Source: Halorubellus salinus
GTDB lineage: Archaea; Halobacteriota; Halobacteria; Halobacteriales; Natrialbaceae
Length of the DNA stretch: 64,000 nt
NCBI RefSeq assembly: GCF_020567525.1
Contig: NZ_JAJCVI010000005.1
Coordinates: 124,001 to 188,000, forward strand
Direction: 5' to 3'
Of the stretch, positions 52,371-60,510 are shown one piece after another (positions within the stretch are counted from its first letter, which is position 1; every line of letters starts with the position of its first letter). The translations under genes were made by a program, and so were the position numbers. The notes beneath the pieces are model-generated. The model was not told the DNA's origin. It did not search any database and saw only the letters and a list, made by a program, of their open reading frames with translations.

Positions 52371-52900
52371 TCAGTTCGAGAGGGCGTCGTCGAACGTCCA
52401 AGCGTCGCCGGCCAGTACTCGCGCTGAGCGCGAGCGTTCCCCGCGGACGTCCCGCCGTACTCGTAGTAGCCGTCGGAGAGCCCGGACGTCGGCCGGAGCG
52501 ACGGCGAGATGACGTGGGCGGTGTCGGGCTGGCACTGGTGGGCGACGCGGTCGTCGTTGCGGAGCCGGTCGAGGGCGTTCGCGACGTAGTCGACGGCGGC
52601 TTCGGCGAGCGGACTCGACGGGGGCTTCGACGAGGGCGCTGGAGAGTGGGTCGGGGTCGCCGAAGTACCGGACTCGCGGCGACGTCGGTGGTCGGCGAGC
52701 AGGCGCGCGTGTCGCGAGTTCGCGCCCGCCGGAGCCGTCGAGGAGGACGGCCGCGGCCGTCGGGTCGTCGATCCCGGGGTAGTAGACGGTCCGACGCTGT
52801 CGTCGTCGAGGCTGCCGGTGGGGCTGGTCGTCCAACCGGCCGGGAGCCCGAGCATCACGCGTCGGGCGAGGGCAGCCTGGAGGGCGGGTTCGTCGACCAT
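52371..52900 (-). pseudogene. Frameshifted remnant of an unrecognised gene
   Basis: From the ATG at 52900 the frame reads MVDEPALQAALARRVMLGLP and continues to SLDDDSV; sense then continues in another frame with VYYPGIDDPTAAAVLLDG and RVRYFGDPDPLSSALVEAP, returns to the first frame at LAEAAVDYVANALDRL and LSDGYYEYGGTSAGNARAQ, and ends in the second frame with AWTFDDALSN. So at least three frame changes occur within 530 nt. The pieces join to about 175 residues, acidic and haloarchaeal in character, but I do not recognise the family. Sequencing errors could give the same picture. No adjacent mobile element is seen. Confidence 0.55.
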
Positions 52901-53263
52901 CGTTCCGAGAGAGGGGAGGAATCTGGACGGGTGGTGGTCGCGACTGGCAGGGGGCGACGGCTGTCGGGTCGTTCGGGCGGCGTCGCGACGTCTTCGCTTC
53001 AGAATCCGCGGCCCCTCGGTCGTTCTCGCACCGGAATCTGAGGTCCCTCGGTCGTTCTCGCTCCGGATTCGGGCGTCTGTGCGCCGCTGCGCTCCGTTCT
53101 TGAGCGGTTGCGTGCATCTCGGGTGGAGGGGCTGGAACCACCCCGAGACCACCTGATAAATCGATAGTCGCGATACAGAATCGTTTTGGTCGGGGGTTGG
53201 TGGGGCGCCAGCGTCTGTGAGCGTGGCGCAAGGTCATTTCACTGGCGGGTCCGTCCGGGGCGT
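52901..53263 (+). other. Spacer with a 32-bp repeat, no gene seen
   Basis: About 360 nt before the sensor kinase. It contains two copies and a partial third of a 32-bp unit (GAATC(C/T)G(C/A)GG(C/T)CCCTCGGT...) starting at 53002 and 53034. An AT-richer patch (GATAAATCGATAGTCGCG) lies near 53153-53170. No convincing frame. Confidence 0.5.
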
Positions 53264-55414
53264 ATGAGCGAGCACGACCGAGGGCCGACGGCGAGCGAGT
53301 CCGACCGGGACCCACGGCGAGGGGACCTCTTCGAGGTCTCGCGGGACCCCATCCTCGTCCACGACCTGAGCGACGGGCGGGTCGTCGACGCGAACGACGC
53401 CGCCGAACGGCTGCTCGGATACGACAGCGACGCGCTCGCCGGACTGTCGCTCGAAGCGCTCGGGGCGGGCGCCGACGGCGTCGACGCCGCCGACCCGACG
53501 CTCTCCGCCGCTGACGCGCGGGACGCCGTCCGCGAAGCCCTGGAGACCGGCGAGACGCGATTCCAGTGGCGGGTCGAACGCGCCGACGGCGGCCGACGCT
53601 GGGTGGACGTCTCCATCACGCGCGCCCAGCTCCGCGAGGAGGAACGGCTGCTGTCGTTCCTCAGGGACGTCACCGAGCAGCGCGAGCGAACGGACGAGTT
53701 CCACGAGAGCAGGGCAGCTCTGCGCGAACTCCACGAGAACCAGATGGGCGACGGCAGCACCGAGTCGAAGGTCGCGGCGATGCTGGAGACGGGGTGTCGG
53801 TTCCTGGACATGGAGTACGCGTACCTCTCGGCCATCGAGGACGGCGTCCAGACCGTCACGCAGTCCCTCGGCGTTCACGACGCGCTCCAGGCGGGAGCCA
53901 CCGCACCGCTCGCGGAGACGTACTGCCAGTTGACCTACGGCGAGGACGCGACCGACGGCCTGTGTACGATACTGGACGCCAGCGAGGCGATGGCCGGCAC
54001 CGACGCCTACGAGCGCTTCGGGCTGGAGAGCTACGTCGGCAAGCAGGTGGTGGTCGACGGCGAGGTTCACGGGACGGTCTGCTTCGCCGGGTCGTCGACG
54101 CGGACGCGACCGTTCTCGCAGGCCGAACGGATGTTCGTGGACGTCGTCGCCGGCTGGGTCGGCACCGAGCTGGAGCGCGACCGTCGGCGGACGGAGCTCG
54201 CGGAACGAAAGCGGCGCGCGGACGCGCTGTTCAACGCCCCGTCGAGCTTCATCGGGGTCCTGGAGCCCGACGGAACGCTCCTCGAGGCGAACGAGACGGC
54301 GCTTCGGATGATCGGCGCCGAGCCCGAGGACGTGCTCGGCGAGGCGTTCTGGGACACGCCGTGGTGGGAGTACGACGCGGACTCGCGGCGCGCGCTCCGG
54401 GACGCCGTCGAGCGTGCAGCCGACGGAGAGACCGTCGAGTTCGACGCCAGGCACCTGACGCACGTCGGGTCGCTGACGGCGGCGCTGTCGGTGCTCGACG
54501 CGGAGTCGTTCGATTGCGTGTTCCTCGACCTGGGGCTCCCCGAGAGCACGGGCCTGGAGACGCTGGAGCGCGCGCTCGACGCGGAACCGGGCGCGCCGGT
54601 GGTCGTGCTCACGGGCCTGGACGACCACGAGCGTGCCGTGGCCGCCATCCAGGCGGGCGCGCAGGACTACCTGGTGAAGGACGAGATCGACTCGCGGACG
54701 CTCTCGCGGTCGCTCCGGTACCCGATAGAGCGCAAGAAGCAGGAGCGCGAGCTCCGACGGAGGACCGAACAGATAGAGTTCTTCAACAGCATGCTGCGCC
54801 ACGACATGGGGAACGACCTCCAGCTCATCCGGTCGCGGGCGGCGGAGTTGTCGCGCGAGGTCGACGGCGAGCGGGCGGCGGCCGCGGCGGACATCGTCGA
54901 CCGGACGGACGACATCATCGACCTGACGAGGAAGGTGCGGTCGGTGCTCGCGACGGTGACGAGCGAGGACCGGCGGGCCCGCGAGGTCGTCGACCTCGTC
55001 GCGACCCTCGAGTCGGAGGCCGAGCGGGTGCGGGCGATGGCCGCGGACGTCTCGGTGTCGGTCGACGCACCCGAGGGCGTGTACGTGCTCGCCGACGACC
55101 TCCTCGGGGACGTCCTGAAGAACGTGCTGTCGAACGCGGTCGAGCACGGCGGCGACGGCGCGACGACCATCGAGGTTGTCGTCGAGGAGCGCGACGACGC
55201 GGACGCGGTCGCGGTCGTCGTCGGCGACGACGGCCCCGGTATCGACGACCCGGAGCGCGTCCTCGAGCGCGGCGAGACTGCGGGGTCCTCGCCCGGGACG
55301 GGGTTCGGGCTGTACTTCGTGTCGTCGATGGTCGACGCGTACGGCGGCCGCGTCGGCATCGGGGAGAGCGGCGCGGGCGGCGCCGACGTCGTCGTCGAAC
55401 TGCCCGCGGCGTAA
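53264..55414 (+). CDS. Hybrid sensor histidine kinase (PAS-GAF-PAS/REC-HATPase)
   Basis: A 716-residue signal-transduction kinase. Domains: PAS (about 20-145), GAF (about 165-310), a second PAS that breaks off after about 75 residues (ADALFNAPSSFIGVLEPDG to GETVEFDAR), then directly a receiver domain lacking its first strand and acidic pocket but keeping FDCVFLDLGLPESTG with the phosphorylatable Asp and VVVLTGLDD; a coiled linker; the H-box FNSMLRHDMGNDLQL; and a HATPase domain with NVLSNAVEHGG, GDDGPGIDD and GTGFGLYFV. No membrane segments, so it is cytoplasmic. The start with MSEHDRG is chosen over an upstream in-frame ATG. The PAS-REC junction looks like an in-frame deletion. Confidence 0.85.
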   Translation: MSEHDRGPTASESDRDPRRGDLFEVSRDPILVHDLSDGRVVDANDAAERLLGYDSDALAGLSLEALGAGADGVDAADPTLSAADARDAVREALETGETRFQWRVERADGGRRWVDVSITRAQLREEERLLSFLRDVTEQRERTDEFHESRAALRELHENQMGDGSTESKVAAMLETGCRFLDMEYAYLSAIEDGVQTVTQSLGVHDALQAGATAPLAETYCQLTYGEDATDGLCTILDASEAMAGTDAYERFGLESYVGKQVVVDGEVHGTVCFAGSSTRTRPFSQAERMFVDVVAGWVGTELERDRRRTELAERKRRADALFNAPSSFIGVLEPDGTLLEANETALRMIGAEPEDVLGEAFWDTPWWEYDADSRRALRDAVERAADGETVEFDARHLTHVGSLTAALSVLDAESFDCVFLDLGLPESTGLETLERALDAEPGAPVVVLTGLDDHERAVAAIQAGAQDYLVKDEIDSRTLSRSLRYPIERKKQERELRRRTEQIEFFNSMLRHDMGNDLQLIRSRAAELSREVDGERAAAAADIVDRTDDIIDLTRKVRSVLATVTSEDRRAREVVDLVATLESEAERVRAMAADVSVSVDAPEGVYVLADDLLGDVLKNVLSNAVEHGGDGATTIEVVVEERDDADAVAVVVGDDGPGIDDPERVLERGETAGSSPGTGFGLYFVSSMVDAYGGRVGIGESGAGGADVVVELPAA

Positions 55415-55444
55415 GCTGACTCGACTACGAGGGTCGGGACGCGG

Positions 55445-56356
55445 TCATTGGACGTTCGAGCTGGATGCGCGCGAGATGAGGTAGACGGCGACGGCGCCGA
55501 GTGCGAGGTCGAGCGCGAGGAGGACGGCGACGCCGGGGACGATACCGTCGAGTGCGCCGTCGAACGTGGTGACCTCGATGACGGTCATGACGTCGCGGTC
55601 GAGCATGATGGAGCGCGCAGCGTCGACGCCGTAGGTCACGGGGTTGAAGCGCGCGAACGTCTGGATCCACTCGGGGAGCGATTCGAGCGGCAGGAACGCC
55701 GAGGAGAGGAAGAGGAGCGGGAACTGCAGCAGGTTCGCGGCGATGATGGTGGACTCCTGGTCCTTCGTGATGACGGCGAGCGAGTTCGAGAGCGCGACGA
55801 ACCACAGCGAGAAGAGGACGCCGACGGCGACGATGCCGAGTGCGCCGACGGCGCCGAGTTCGATCTCGGCGCCCAGGAGGACGCCGAGGCCGAGGATGAT
55901 GGCGACCTGGACGGCGATACGGAACACCTCCGCGGCGGTCTTCCCGACGAACACCGCGGTCCGGTTCATCGGCGACACGAGCACCTTCTCGAACATGCCC
56001 TCCTCGATGTCGTTCACGAGCCCGATACCCGAGGTGACGGCGGCGGCCAGCGACACCTGGATGGCGATGGCAGGGACGAGGTACGTCTCGTAGCTGACGT
56101 CGCCGAGGCCCTGGCTGACGGCGGCGCCGGCGACGTTCCCGAAGACCTCCGTGAAGAGCACGAGGAAGATGACGGGCTGGACGAGCGAGACGACGAGGAC
56201 GAACGGGTTCCGGACGGCCTTCAGGTTCCAGCGTTTGAAGTTCACCCAGACGTCGCCGAGGAACGAGTTGCTGGAGCGCCTGACGGGGCGGTCTCGCGTC
56301 GCGGTCGCGTCCGCGTTCGCGGTCCCGCCGTCCGCGCGGGCGTCGTCGCGAGTCAT
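55445..56356 (-). CDS. ABC-2 type exporter permease
   Basis: A 303-residue permease of the DrrB/NodJ-like ABC-2 family, six membrane segments, with the conserved soluble strand VLVSPMNRTAVFVGK and the closing FNPVTYGVDAARSIML. The first 40 residues are an acidic, disordered tail. ATGA overlap with the ATPase gene upstream. It probably exports a drug, lipid or polysaccharide; the regulatory sites shared with an HxlR-like gene suggest an inducible detoxification role (inference). Confidence 0.9.
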   Translation of the reverse strand: MTRDDARADGGTANADATATRDRPVRRSSNSFLGDVWVNFKRWNLKAVRNPFVLVVSLVQPVIFLVLFTEVFGNVAGAAVSQGLGDVSYETYLVPAIAIQVSLAAAVTSGIGLVNDIEEGMFEKVLVSPMNRTAVFVGKTAAEVFRIAVQVAIILGLGVLLGAEIELGAVGALGIVAVGVLFSLWFVALSNSLAVITKDQESTIIAANLLQFPLLFLSSAFLPLESLPEWIQTFARFNPVTYGVDAARSIMLDRDVMTVIEVTTFDGALDGIVPGVAVLLALDLALGAVAVYLISRASSSNVQ

Positions 56357-57438
56357 CGCCCGCCCTCGGTCGCGACGCCGTCGTCGGTGACGTCGGCGTC
56401 GAGGTGTTCGCCGGTGATGGCGAGGAAGACGTCGTCGAGCGTCGGCGCGCGGACGTTGAACCCGGTGACGACGAGGTCGGCGTCGCGGAGCGCGACGAGG
56501 AGGTCGGTGCCGTGCTCGCGCGCGGCCTCGCTCGTGACGGTGAGGCCGTCGTCGGTCGCCTCCACGGCCGCGTCCCCGAACACCGCCATGTCGTCCGCGA
56601 TGGCGGCGGCGCGCTCGCTGGCGTCGGCGCCGTCCTCGAGCGAGACCTCGAGCACCTCGCCGCCGACGCGACGTTTCAGGTCGGTCGGGGAGCCGTCGGC
56701 GACGATCTCGCCGTCGAGGATGACCGCGAGCCGGTCGCAGAGCGCGTCCGCCTCCTCTAAGTACTGCGTGGTGAGGAAGATGGTGGTGCCGCGGTCGTTG
56801 ATGTCCTCGAAGTACTCCCAGAGGCGATTCCGGGCCTTCGGGTCGAGTCCAGTGGTGGGTTCGTCGAGGAACACGAGCGGGGGCTGGTGGACGAGCGCGG
56901 TCGCGGCGTCCAGGCGCTTCTTCATGCCGCCGGAGAACTCGTCGGCGCGCTTGTCCGCGACGTCCGCGAGGTCGACGAGGTCCAGCAGGTCCGCGATGCG
57001 GTCGGCGCGGTCGGCCTTCGGGACGCCGTAGGCCTCGCACGCGAACCGGATGTTCTCCTCGGCGGTGAGTTCCGGGTCGACGCTCGTCTCCTGAGCCATG
57101 TAGCCGATCGATTCGCGGACCGCACGCGGGTCGGTGGCGACGTCGAACCCGTTGACGGTGACGTCGCCCGCGGTCGGCGAGAGGAGCGTCGCGAGGACCT
57201 TGATCGTCGTCGTCTTCCCGGCGCCGTTCGGCCCGAGGAACCCGAAGAACTCGCCTTCGGGGACGCGCAGGTCGACGCCCTTGACGGCCTGCGTGCCGTC
57301 GGCGTACGTCAGTTCGAGGCCGGTCGCGTCGATGGCGGCGCGACCGGAAGCGGTCGGTTCGTCGGTCGGTTGGGAGGTGTCGGTCGCGTCCTCGTCACGT
57401 GTGGACGCGTCCGTCGATGATGCGGGTTGCTGGGTCAC
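56353..57438 (-). CDS. ABC-2 type exporter ATPase (DrrA-like)
   Basis: ATPase partner of the ABC-2 permease, 361 residues from a GTG. Walker A LGPNGAGKTTTIKVLA, Q-loop GYMAQETSVDPELT, signature FSGGMKKRLDAATALVH, Walker B LVFLDEPTTGLDPKAR and H-loop LTTQYLEEAD; the C-terminal extension ending in APTLDDVFLAITGEHL is typical of DrrA. The GTG at 57438 (VTQQPASSTD) is chosen because AGCATATCAC lies 24-34 nt upstream; codons further upstream run through that promoter. Confidence 0.9.
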   Translation of the reverse strand: MTQQPASSTDASTRDEDATDTSQPTDEPTASGRAAIDATGLELTYADGTQAVKGVDLRVPEGEFFGFLGPNGAGKTTTIKVLATLLSPTAGDVTVNGFDVATDPRAVRESIGYMAQETSVDPELTAEENIRFACEAYGVPKADRADRIADLLDLVDLADVADKRADEFSGGMKKRLDAATALVHQPPLVFLDEPTTGLDPKARNRLWEYFEDINDRGTTIFLTTQYLEEADALCDRLAVILDGEIVADGSPTDLKRRVGGEVLEVSLEDGADASERAAAIADDMAVFGDAAVEATDDGLTVTSEAAREHGTDLLVALRDADLVVTGFNVRAPTLDDVFLAITGEHLDADVTDDGVATEGGR

Positions 57439-57467
57439 GGCAAAGACTACGGCGACTGTAGTGATAT

Positions 57468-57485
57468 GCTTGTGACTTCGAAGCA
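57468..57485 (-). promoter_or_regulatory. TTCGAA operator of the ABC-2 exporter
   Basis: Plus strand GCTTGTGACTTCGAAGCA, matching 58052-58069 at 16 of 18 positions. It contains the palindrome CTTCGAAG (57476-57483) and lies immediately upstream of, and touching, the TATA-like region for the minus-strand ATPase gene. Confidence 0.6.
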
Positions 57486-57581
57486 CTGGGCTTACTACAG
57501 AACGTGAAGTGATTGCGCGTTCCGGAGTCGGGGGACCGCGTGTCCCGGAATCGAGGGGCTGCGTGTCCCGGAGCCGGGGCC

Positions 57582-58022
57582 TCAGATGGTGTACCGCATC
57601 CCCCAGTGGTGGAGGTGCGCGAACACGGGGAACAGCGCCTCGGCCTTCTCGGTGGGCGTGTACTCGACGCGCGGCGGGATCTCGTCGAACGCCTCGCGGT
57701 CGAGCAGGCCGGCGCCGGTGAGTTCCTTGAGGCGCGCGGAGAGCGTGTTCGGGGCGACGTCGAGTTCGCGTTCGAGGTCCGAGAACCGCAGGGGGCCGTC
57801 GGCGAACGCGAACGCGCTCAGGACGGCCATCGCGTGCGTCTTCCCGAGGAGGTCGAGCAGGTCGGCGACGGTCGCTTCGACGCGCTCGCGCTCGGCGGGC
57901 GGGATGGCGTCCCGTAACGCCTGGGCCTCCTCGCGCGTTCGGCCCGCGTTCAGGTCCGGGACCTCGACGTCCTCGAGGAGCGACTCGAGGTCGACGCCTG
58001 CGTTCTCGTCGTCTGCGGTCAT
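57582..58022 (-). CDS. HxlR-like winged-helix regulator
   Basis: A 146-residue DNA-binding protein of the HxlR family. After an acidic N-terminal tail (to about 50), the winged helix has LLGKTHAMAVLSAFAF, FSDLERELDVAPNTLSARLKEL and the wing with PPRVEYTPTEKAEALFPVF, ending HHWGMRYTI. It is transcribed toward the exporter, and the same TTCGAA element precedes it, the exporter and (in reverse) the NAD(P)-binding gene, so it is probably autoregulated and controls all three. Confidence 0.9.
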   Translation of the reverse strand: MTADDENAGVDLESLLEDVEVPDLNAGRTREEAQALRDAIPPAERERVEATVADLLDLLGKTHAMAVLSAFAFADGPLRFSDLERELDVAPNTLSARLKELTGAGLLDREAFDEIPPRVEYTPTEKAEALFPVFAHLHHWGMRYTI

Positions 58023-58051
58023 GCGGTCACGTACGCGCCGGGACGGCTTAC

Positions 58052-58069
58052 GCTTGTGGTTTCGAAGCA
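58052..58069 (-). promoter_or_regulatory. TTCGAA operator of the HxlR-like gene
   Basis: Plus strand GCTTGTGGTTTCGAAGCA, near-identical to the site before the exporter, 30-47 nt upstream of the regulator ATG at 58022. The TATA-like CGTAAGCC follows in the minus direction. Confidence 0.6.
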
Positions 58070-58097
58070 ACGATTGAGCGGCCGTATCGAGCCCGTT

Positions 58098-58116
58098 ACT
58101 TCGAAACTTCGAAGTT
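58098..58116 (+). promoter_or_regulatory. Double TTCGAA site upstream of the NAD(P)-binding gene
   Basis: ACTTCGAAACTTCGAAGTT holds two TTCGAA cores 9 bp apart; the second is a perfect 12-bp palindrome AACTTCGAAGTT (58105-58116). It lies 36-54 nt before the ATG at 58152, in the divergent spacer with the HxlR-like gene. Confidence 0.6.
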
Positions 58117-58151
58117 GCAAGTTCAAGCACTCGCGACCCGATAGTGACGGT

Positions 58152-58784
58152 ATGCAACTCGCAGTGTTCGGTGCGACGGGACGAACCGGCCGCCCGCTGG
58201 TCCAGCAGGCCATGGAGCGCGGCCACGACGTGGTGGCGTTCGCTCGCGACCCGAGCGACCTCGCTGCCCTCGCGGACGACGCGCTGACGGTCGTTCAGGG
58301 CGACGCCTACGCGGGCGACGGCGTCGCCGCGGCGGTCGCGGGCGCGGACGCGGTGGTGTCCGTGCTCGGACAGACGAAGGCGAGCCCGGACGACCTCCTG
58401 ACGGTCGCTGGCGACAACGTCCTCGACGCGATGGGCGACGCGGGCGTCGAGCGGTTCGTGACGCTCGTCGGCGCGGGCGTCCGCGAGGACGGCGAGTCCG
58501 TGTCGCTGACCGGGAAGGCGATGGGGACGCTCCTGAAGCTCCTCGCGAAGGAGGTGCTCGCGGACGCCGCCGAGCACGTCGAGCACGTGCGGGAGAGTGA
58601 CACCGAGTGGACGGTCCTGCGTGCGCCTCGGCTCGTCGACGGCGACGGCACCGGCGAGTACCGCGCCGGCGACATCGCCCTCGGGTTCGAGTCCGTCGTT
58701 CGCGCGGACGTCGCGCGCTGCATCCTCGACCTCCTCGAGGACGACGCGTACGTCGGCGAGATGCCGAAGGTGGGGTCGGCATGA
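58152..58784 (+). CDS. NAD(P)-binding oxidoreductase, atypical SDR
   Basis: A 210-residue Rossmann-fold protein of the NmrA/biliverdin-reductase-B-like atypical SDR group. N-terminal dinucleotide motif VFGATGRTGRPLVQQA, then VVQGDAY, VVSVLGQTK and VTLVGAGVRED; TVLRAPRL near 155. Its substrate is unknown; flavin- or quinone-type reductases are known in the group. Starts at the ATG 36 nt after the double TTCGAA site and overlaps the next gene by 4 nt. Confidence 0.88.
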   Translation: MQLAVFGATGRTGRPLVQQAMERGHDVVAFARDPSDLAALADDALTVVQGDAYAGDGVAAAVAGADAVVSVLGQTKASPDDLLTVAGDNVLDAMGDAGVERFVTLVGAGVREDGESVSLTGKAMGTLLKLLAKEVLADAAEHVEHVRESDTEWTVLRAPRLVDGDGTGEYRAGDIALGFESVVRADVARCILDLLEDDAYVGEMPKVGSA

Positions 58785-59764
58785 CGGGAGCCGTCGACGA
58801 GGGCGTCGACGGGACGCGGCGGTCGACTGCGGACGCGCCCGTGCTCGTGACGGCCGCGACCGGGACCGTCGGCCGCGTGGTCGTCGGAGCGCTCGCGGCG
58901 GCGGGCGTGCCGGTGCGGGCGGCGTCGCGCGACCCGGAGCGCGCCCGCGAGCGCTTCGAGACCGCGTGGCTCGAGGACGAGGGCGACGGCGAGCACGTCG
59001 AGTACGTCGCGTTCGACTTCGAGAAACCGGAGACGTACCATCCGGCGCTCGACGGTGCGCGCGCGACCTTCCTCGTGCGACCGCCGGAGGTTGGGCGCGT
59101 GAAGCGCGACGTGTTCCCGTTCGTCGACGCGGCCGACCGCATGGGCGTCGAGCACGCGGTCGTCCTCTCCGTGCTCGGCGCGGAGAAGAACCCGATCCTC
59201 CCGCATCGTCGCATCGAGAAGCACGTCGCCGCCTCGGGGATGGCGTGGACGTTCCTCCGCGCGTCGTTCTTCCTCCAGAACCTTCTGGAGGTGCACCGCG
59301 AGGACCTCGTGGAGCGCGACCGCATCTTCCTGCCCGCGGGCGACGGCGAGACGAGCTTCGTCGACGCACGCGACGTCGGCGCGGTCGCCGCCGAAGCCCT
59401 CCAGAACGACGCGCTCCGATACCGCGCGATCGACGTCACGGGCGCCGAGGCGCTCACGTACCACGAGGTCGCCGCGGTCATGACGGACGTCCTCGACCGC
59501 GAAATCGCGTACGCGAACCCCGGCATCCTCGAGTACGCGCGGACCGAGTACCGGCACGGGACCGCACTCCCGTTCGTCGTCGTGCAGCTCGTGGTGTACG
59601 GGACCGCACGCCTCGGGCTCGCCGGGCGCGTCACCGACGACGTCGAGCGCGTCCTCGGCCGCGACCCCATCACCGTCCGCGAGTTCGTCGCGGACCACGC
59701 CGACGCGTTCGCGCGAGCGACCGAGGAGTCAGGCGGAACTGCGGAGAGCCCGACGGCGACCTAG
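58781..59764 (+). CDS. NmrA-like NAD(P)-binding protein
   Basis: A 327-residue atypical SDR of the NmrA type. N-terminal VLVTAATGTVGRVVV dinucleotide motif after a 20-residue tail, FLVRPPEVGRVKRDV, VVLSVLGAEKN, and FLRASFFLQNLLE; TSFVDARDVGAVAAEAL is typical of NmrA/HSCARG proteins, which sense NADP(H) or reduce quinones. ATGA overlap with the preceding reductase gene. Its TAG overlaps that of hemD on the other strand (shared CTAG). Confidence 0.88.
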   Translation: MTGAVDEGVDGTRRSTADAPVLVTAATGTVGRVVVGALAAAGVPVRAASRDPERARERFETAWLEDEGDGEHVEYVAFDFEKPETYHPALDGARATFLVRPPEVGRVKRDVFPFVDAADRMGVEHAVVLSVLGAEKNPILPHRRIEKHVAASGMAWTFLRASFFLQNLLEVHREDLVERDRIFLPAGDGETSFVDARDVGAVAAEALQNDALRYRAIDVTGAEALTYHEVAAVMTDVLDREIAYANPGILEYARTEYRHGTALPFVVVQLVVYGTARLGLAGRVTDDVERVLGRDPITVREFVADHADAFARATEESGGTAESPTAT

Positions 59765-60510
59765 TCGTGGTACGTGGGCGCGGCGGCTTCGACGACCTCG
59801 GTGGCGAGCGCGTCGAAGTCGGCGACGTCGGGGACGACGTCGACGGTGATGCCGTGTGATTCGGCCGTCTCTCTGGTCGGTGGGCCGATGACGCCGACGA
59901 CGGCGTCGTTCAGGCCGGCGATGGCGTCCTCGCGGACGCCCTGCTCGGCGGCGGCGTCGAGGAAGTGCTCGACGGTCAGGGTGGAGGTGAAGCAGGCCGC
60001 GTCGAGGTCGCCGCTGGCGGCGAGCGCGGCGGACTCGCCGCTCCCGTTCGGCCGCGTGAGCTCGTAGAGGATGGTCTCGTGGACGAACGCGCCAGCGGCT
60101 TCGAGGCCGTCGAGGAGGACCTGCGAGCCGTGGTCGCTGCGCGCGACCTCGACGCGCTGACCGTCCACGAGCGGTTCGAGCGCGGCGACCAGCCCGGTCG
60201 ACGTGAACGCCTCGGGGACGACGTCGACGGCGTATCCGCGGTCGCGGAGGCGGCCCGCGGTCGTGTCACCGATAGCGGCAACGGTTGCCTCCGCGGCGTC
60301 GAAGCCCGCGTCCGCGGCGAGGTCGACGCCGGTCTTGCTCGTGAACACCACGACATCGGCGTCCTCGCGCGGCGCCGCACCGGTGGCGGCGACCGCGAGC
60401 ATCGGGTCCGCTATCGGCGTCGCGCCGAGGGACTCGACGAGTTCCGCCGCGGCCGCGAGCCGGCCGTCGTCCGGCCGGAAGACCGCGACCGTGGTGTCGC
60501 GCGTCGTCAT
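59761..60510 (-). CDS. hemD: Uroporphyrinogen-III synthase
   Basis: Closes and inverts the hydroxymethylbilane chain to uroporphyrinogen III. The 249 residues match HemD. Sequence is poorly conserved in the family, but VVFTSKTGVDLAAD, IAAIGDTTAGRLRDRG-like (AAIGDTTAGRLRDRGY), a central DGLEAAGAFVHETILYEL and ACFTSTLTVEHFLD are seen. ATGA overlap with the methyltransferase gene and operon context support the call. Confidence 0.9.
   Translation of the reverse strand: MTTRDTTVAVFRPDDGRLAAAAELVESLGATPIADPMLAVAATGAAPREDADVVVFTSKTGVDLAADAGFDAAEATVAAIGDTTAGRLRDRGYAVDVVPEAFTSTGLVAALEPLVDGQRVEVARSDHGSQVLLDGLEAAGAFVHETILYELTRPNGSGESAALAASGDLDAACFTSTLTVEHFLDAAAEQGVREDAIAGLNDAVVGVIGPPTRETAESHGITVDVVPDVADFDALATEVVEAAAPTYHD

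Noticed and set aside
30450-53073. Repeat arrays as CRISPR
   Set aside because: Units are directly adjacent without spacers, copy numbers are two to three, and there are no cas genes.
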